Assembly: GCF_000972845.2 (NCBI RefSeq)
Contig: NC_040033.1
Location: 6,222,726-6,286,725, forward strand
Length of the DNA stretch: 64,000 nucleotides
Source of the DNA: Larimichthys crocea
Lineage: Eukaryota; Chordata; Actinopteri; Sciaenidae
Direction of reading: 5' to 3'
The notes beneath the pieces are model-generated. The model had not been told where the DNA came from, made no database searches, and saw only the letters and a list, made by a program, of their open reading frames with translations. Made by a program: the position numbers and the translations under genes. Of the stretch, positions 60,890-64,000 are shown piece after piece; the stretch's first letter is position 1, and each line of letters begins with the position of its first letter.

Positions 60890-61095
60890 TAGCATTTCCT
60901 AAGAGGCTTGTTGATCCGATTGTAAGTACAGACCCTTTAGGCTCTTTTTTAAAGACAGTGGCCACCACCCAGGCCTCTGCTCCAACGTCACTGTTCCTGA
61001 AATCTCACTGTCATTTCAGAGACGTATCAACCACGACATTCAGAGCCCTCATTACTTCAACACAGATCTTGTCCACCCCTGGCACCTTCTTACTC
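60890..61095 (-). mobile_element. non-LTR retrotransposon remnant (reverse-transcriptase fragment)
   Basis: On the minus strand it encodes KKVPGVDKICVEVMRALN and, after a stop and a small deletion, AWVVATVFKKEPKGSVLTIG, which fit the start of a LINE reverse-transcriptase domain (the GKAPGVDEI... and ...VVVPLFKKGD-type blocks). It carries stops and frame shifts and is short, so it is a dead fragment. It may be the same family as 28,075-28,580, which represents the other end of that ORF. Confidence 0.65.
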
Positions 61096-61099
61096 TGAA

Positions 61100-64000
61100 G
61101 ATCTATGCGTTGACCTCTGCCAAAGAGATGAGCAAGGACTCTCTTACTAATACTTAAGAGAGAGTGTCAAGTTTTAGATATGGTCTTCCAATTTCTGACA
61201 ATATTTCCAGTACCATATCAGTCATTTACCTACTTGTGTTGAGAAATATGTGATCTGTCTTTCAGCGAAATGTTTGCCTGAATTTCTCGGAGTAGATCTT
61301 CTCTGGATTGAGGGGTCAATATGATTAATCACAAGTACTTGTCTAGTTCATGTCTGAAACCCCCTCCACCCACATCTATCTGACACTGAAATAAGGGGGG
61401 CACTGCTTTTAACAATATTTCTAACATCCCAAAACTGACAATCTGATAAGAACACCCACTGGCAATTTGTCAGACATGCAGAGGTGAGAAAGCAGCCACA
61501 GTTTGAACTTCTCCCTCAAGCATTTTTTTTCTAAATTCTTCAAGCTTTCATATGAACAAACAACATGGTCACAGGTGGTCATTTGTCAATTTTGATTGGT
61601 TGCCAAGCTTCAAAAGGTCGATTTTATCTAATATCTGTTGGAGGGCAGACAGCAGGAAGGAGAGTAGAGATATGGAGGACTGAGGGCACGGTCACACAAA
61701 TTTGCATCTTTTCTTTACGAGGCGTTCAACTTTGCAAAGTGTGTTTACCTCAGCAGGCGATGGTCATTCCCTTGCATTCACACGTACGTGACTGTGCCCT
61801 CAGAGTGGCATGCTTTAGGTGAATGCAAAGAATCTGAAATGAGCTGAAACTAATGGTGAGTTCAGTCAAACACGCAGTGAGTTGAGTGACGGTGGGTTGG
61901 GTTGAGCTCACTTGGGTTTCAGGTAAGGCCTGCATCCTTTACTTGTTGATTTGCAACCGAAGGGATTTTGTATTTGTTGTGGCCTGTTAGTAGCTGGTAC
62001 AGCCATACGGCTTTGGGGTGATTAAATCCCCTACACCTAGCCTAGTGCCATTTAAAAGTTATCTCAGCTATTTCTCTGAGACCATTTTTTTTGCCCTGTC
62101 TTTTGTCAGACAACTTCGACTTGGACAGATGACACTACTTGTTAGCTGATGTCCACTAGCTTGTTCTTGGGTTTCCTCTATGATAGCTGCTCACAAACTT
62201 TTTTCCAGCTCCAAGCAGCTAGCCCAAACAGCTTTCGCTCTTTAGCTCAATGTGTCACATCTTTCCTGGCCATTACTCATTCACAGCCATGAAAGATCTT
62301 CCTCCTTTAATGTGGTGGCTCAGTGACAAGCTGGTGGCGTACAGTGCAGCGAGGGATGTAGATGGCCAGAACTGGGTAATTGCTCTGGTATCGGGGGGAA
62401 AGGGACCAAATTGGAATGAGTCTTGGAGGCTGGAGCCGCGTTGATTGAGAAGCAGCAGCGATGGCGAGAAGGGGCAGACTTCCTCCATGGGAGCACAGAT
62501 AAGGAGGACACAGACAAAAAGAGTAGGGAGACCCAGGCATCTATTAGAGGCGTGTGTGTGTGTGGGCTGCTTGCAGGGACACACAAGTAAGCAAGGGAGT
62601 CAGAAAAGCGCTAGTTTGCTCTGTAATGAGCTGAATGAGTGTAATATTCTGTGGCGGTAAGTCTAGTTTGGCCTCGGCGTGGGAGGCTTCTTCCACCTCA
62701 CCTTGGGCCCTGCCATTGTTTCATCAAAGCTTAATGATCCTGCATGCACTGTGACAAGCAGAGGGGTATATTAGTGACACTGTGCATTCATACACGGCAT
62801 CATTATAATGAATATGCTGCACAGGGCAATATATTAGAAAGCATTTTGACAGCAGCGTAAATCTAAGTCAAGACGAGGCAAATGTTAGTCTGCCATCTCA
62901 ACAAGCACACAAAAGGTATTTCCATTGAGGGCGGGCTGTATATAATTAGTACCAGTTCTATTTTTAAGTACATCATGGTAAATCACTTGTACCATGGGAA
63001 GTACTGTGGTAAAACTGAAAATACCATTCATTACCATCACAATTCCATGGCACTCTTCTGCAAGGGTAAAAACTATTAAGTCTAAGAATATATTTCCCTC
63101 GCTGAGGAACTCTTTGTTGGCTCTAGGACTTTGTGAAAAGTTGGATATTTGCTAGCTAGTACTACAGAGTGGCAGCTGTGTAACCATTAAGGTAATTTTA
63201 GATTTTCTTTTTCCGCCGATAAAGCTGAATAAGTGGGTATTTTGCACGCAGCCACATTCTTCCCCCAAAGACCCCGAGATAATTAAAGGAAAGTGGGGCT
63301 TGGGGTGATCTTTGGATCCTGATGCACAGCCATGGAGCTCGCTTTTCAAGCACCACTTGTGATCTCTGCGGGCCTCCATTGGGGGACAGGAGAGGTCATG
63401 ACACTGCCCAGCTTGATCAAGGATTCCTGTGTCTTTGGTTCCCAGTAGTTTTCCTCTCTGGTGCGCTCTCTTGCTGTTGGCAGTCTGTGCTATGTTGTGT
63501 ACCAGCCTTTAATGATACAAAATTAAAATAAATTCATGGCTTTTAATACACTGTCAGGGAAAATTGGCAATGCAAGTTAGTATGATAATTAATATCAGCT
63601 GCATTTTTAATCACATATTCTCTATGTTTAAAATTCTGCAGTATTCCAAACGTACAAAGCGCACGTAGGGACACACAGATGTCAGTGTCTCTATGATTCA
63701 TGGTAGCCAGCTTGTTTTCTTTATCAGTGCAGCGTACTGTACTGTTCGGCTCGCTCCCAGCAACATACCTCCCCTGACTCTCTGATAAAACATGGGGTCT
63801 GTCACACAGACTTGTGCTGAGGCCCGGCAGGGGAGCCCTAATGATTGCAATAAAAAACAAATGCAAATGATTACCTAGGGGTTCCCTCTTGTGTGGAATC
63901 TGTCGCTCAGCCTCTGGCTGTCAGGATGGATCACTGCCATCGTCTGTGGACATGGAGCGTTAGGAAAATAAACACCAACTGGGCCAACGCAGGCAGCAAC
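61100..64000. other. noncoding DNA at the right edge
   Basis: A (GT)n run lies near 62,551-62,563. The part at 63,100-63,520 is repeat-free and GC-balanced and could be a regulatory block. An octamer atgcaaat is at 63,861-63,868. Several overlapping minus-strand frames at 62,273-62,586 lie in three phases of the same DNA, which argues against coding. No gene supported. Confidence 0.45.

Larger units (their letters stand above)
1043..64000 (-). other. probable first intron or upstream DNA of the cadherin gene
   Basis: No second gene is supported in this 63 kb. Open frames are short, lack recognisable domains, overlap on both strands and often coincide with repeats. Type II cadherin genes commonly have very long 5' introns, and a 5' exon must exist to the right because the leader exon starts at a splice acceptor. 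The stretch may therefore be one intron, but the upstream exon could also lie anywhere inside it. Confidence 0.55.

Noticed and set aside
62273..62586. Three overlapping minus-strand frames in different phases
   Set aside because: Openness in all three phases at once reflects base composition and not coding.
63875..63943. Possible 69-bp upstream noncoding cadherin exon (acceptor gtccacag, donor CCTAG/GTAATC, minus strand)
   Set aside because: The splice motifs fit, but dozens of such pairs are expected by chance in 63 kb and nothing else singles this one out. It needs transcript evidence.

Overview
This window is vertebrate nuclear DNA, almost certainly from a ray-finned (teleost, perciform-like) fish. 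The only protein-coding gene I can support is at the far left edge, on the minus strand: two consecutive coding exons of a classical type II cadherin. The first carries the start codon, a signal peptide, a short propeptide, a furin-type RLKR site and the start of EC1 with Trp2 and Trp4. The second is 295 bp long, finishes EC1 and enters EC2. The exons are joined by a 133-bp intron with GT/AG borders. The exon with the start codon begins with an untranslated stretch and a good 3' splice site, so transcription starts further right. The remaining ~63 kb is best read as the long first intron or upstream DNA of this gene. It has no convincing second gene, no tRNA or rRNA gene and no CRISPR array.

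The rest is AT-rich noncoding DNA with degenerate transposable elements. I see two different Tc1/mariner-type remnants (29.4-29.75 kb; 35.37-36.05 kb, the latter with another repeat inserted), a small Tc1-type MITE (31.51-31.70 kb), a fold-back element (6.10-6.25 kb), two pieces of a fish non-LTR retrotransposon (28.08-28.58 and 60.89-61.09 kb), hAT-like MITE remnants (54.1-54.4 and 55.7-55.97 kb) and several dispersed families with two or more copies here. A 1.25-kb minisatellite at 47.74-49.0 kb is built of 42-bp units with a 168-bp higher-order period. It stays open in frame on both strands for over 300 codons but is not a gene.

The most important structural observation is at 10.2-27.4 kb. 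The window holds two versions of the same ~8.6-kb segment, interleaved as A (10,223-12,848), E (12,849-13,150), B (13,151-15,766, a copy of A), ten Ns, C (15,777-21,480), E' (21,482-21,788), D (21,789-27,439, a copy of C). A simple tandem duplication would read A-E-C-A-E-C. The order seen is what results when an alternative haplotype (B-N-C) is placed inside the other haplotype, which was broken at the dispersed repeat E. Differences between copies are mostly one-base indels plus a few larger allelic-looking ones. About 8.3 kb here is probably assembly excess.

I did not find a new biological system. The points most worth checking are the false duplication, the minisatellite, the upstream ORFs in the cadherin leader, and several repeat-free stretches that look like candidate conserved regulatory elements. 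Element family names rest on remembered consensus patterns and were not searched.
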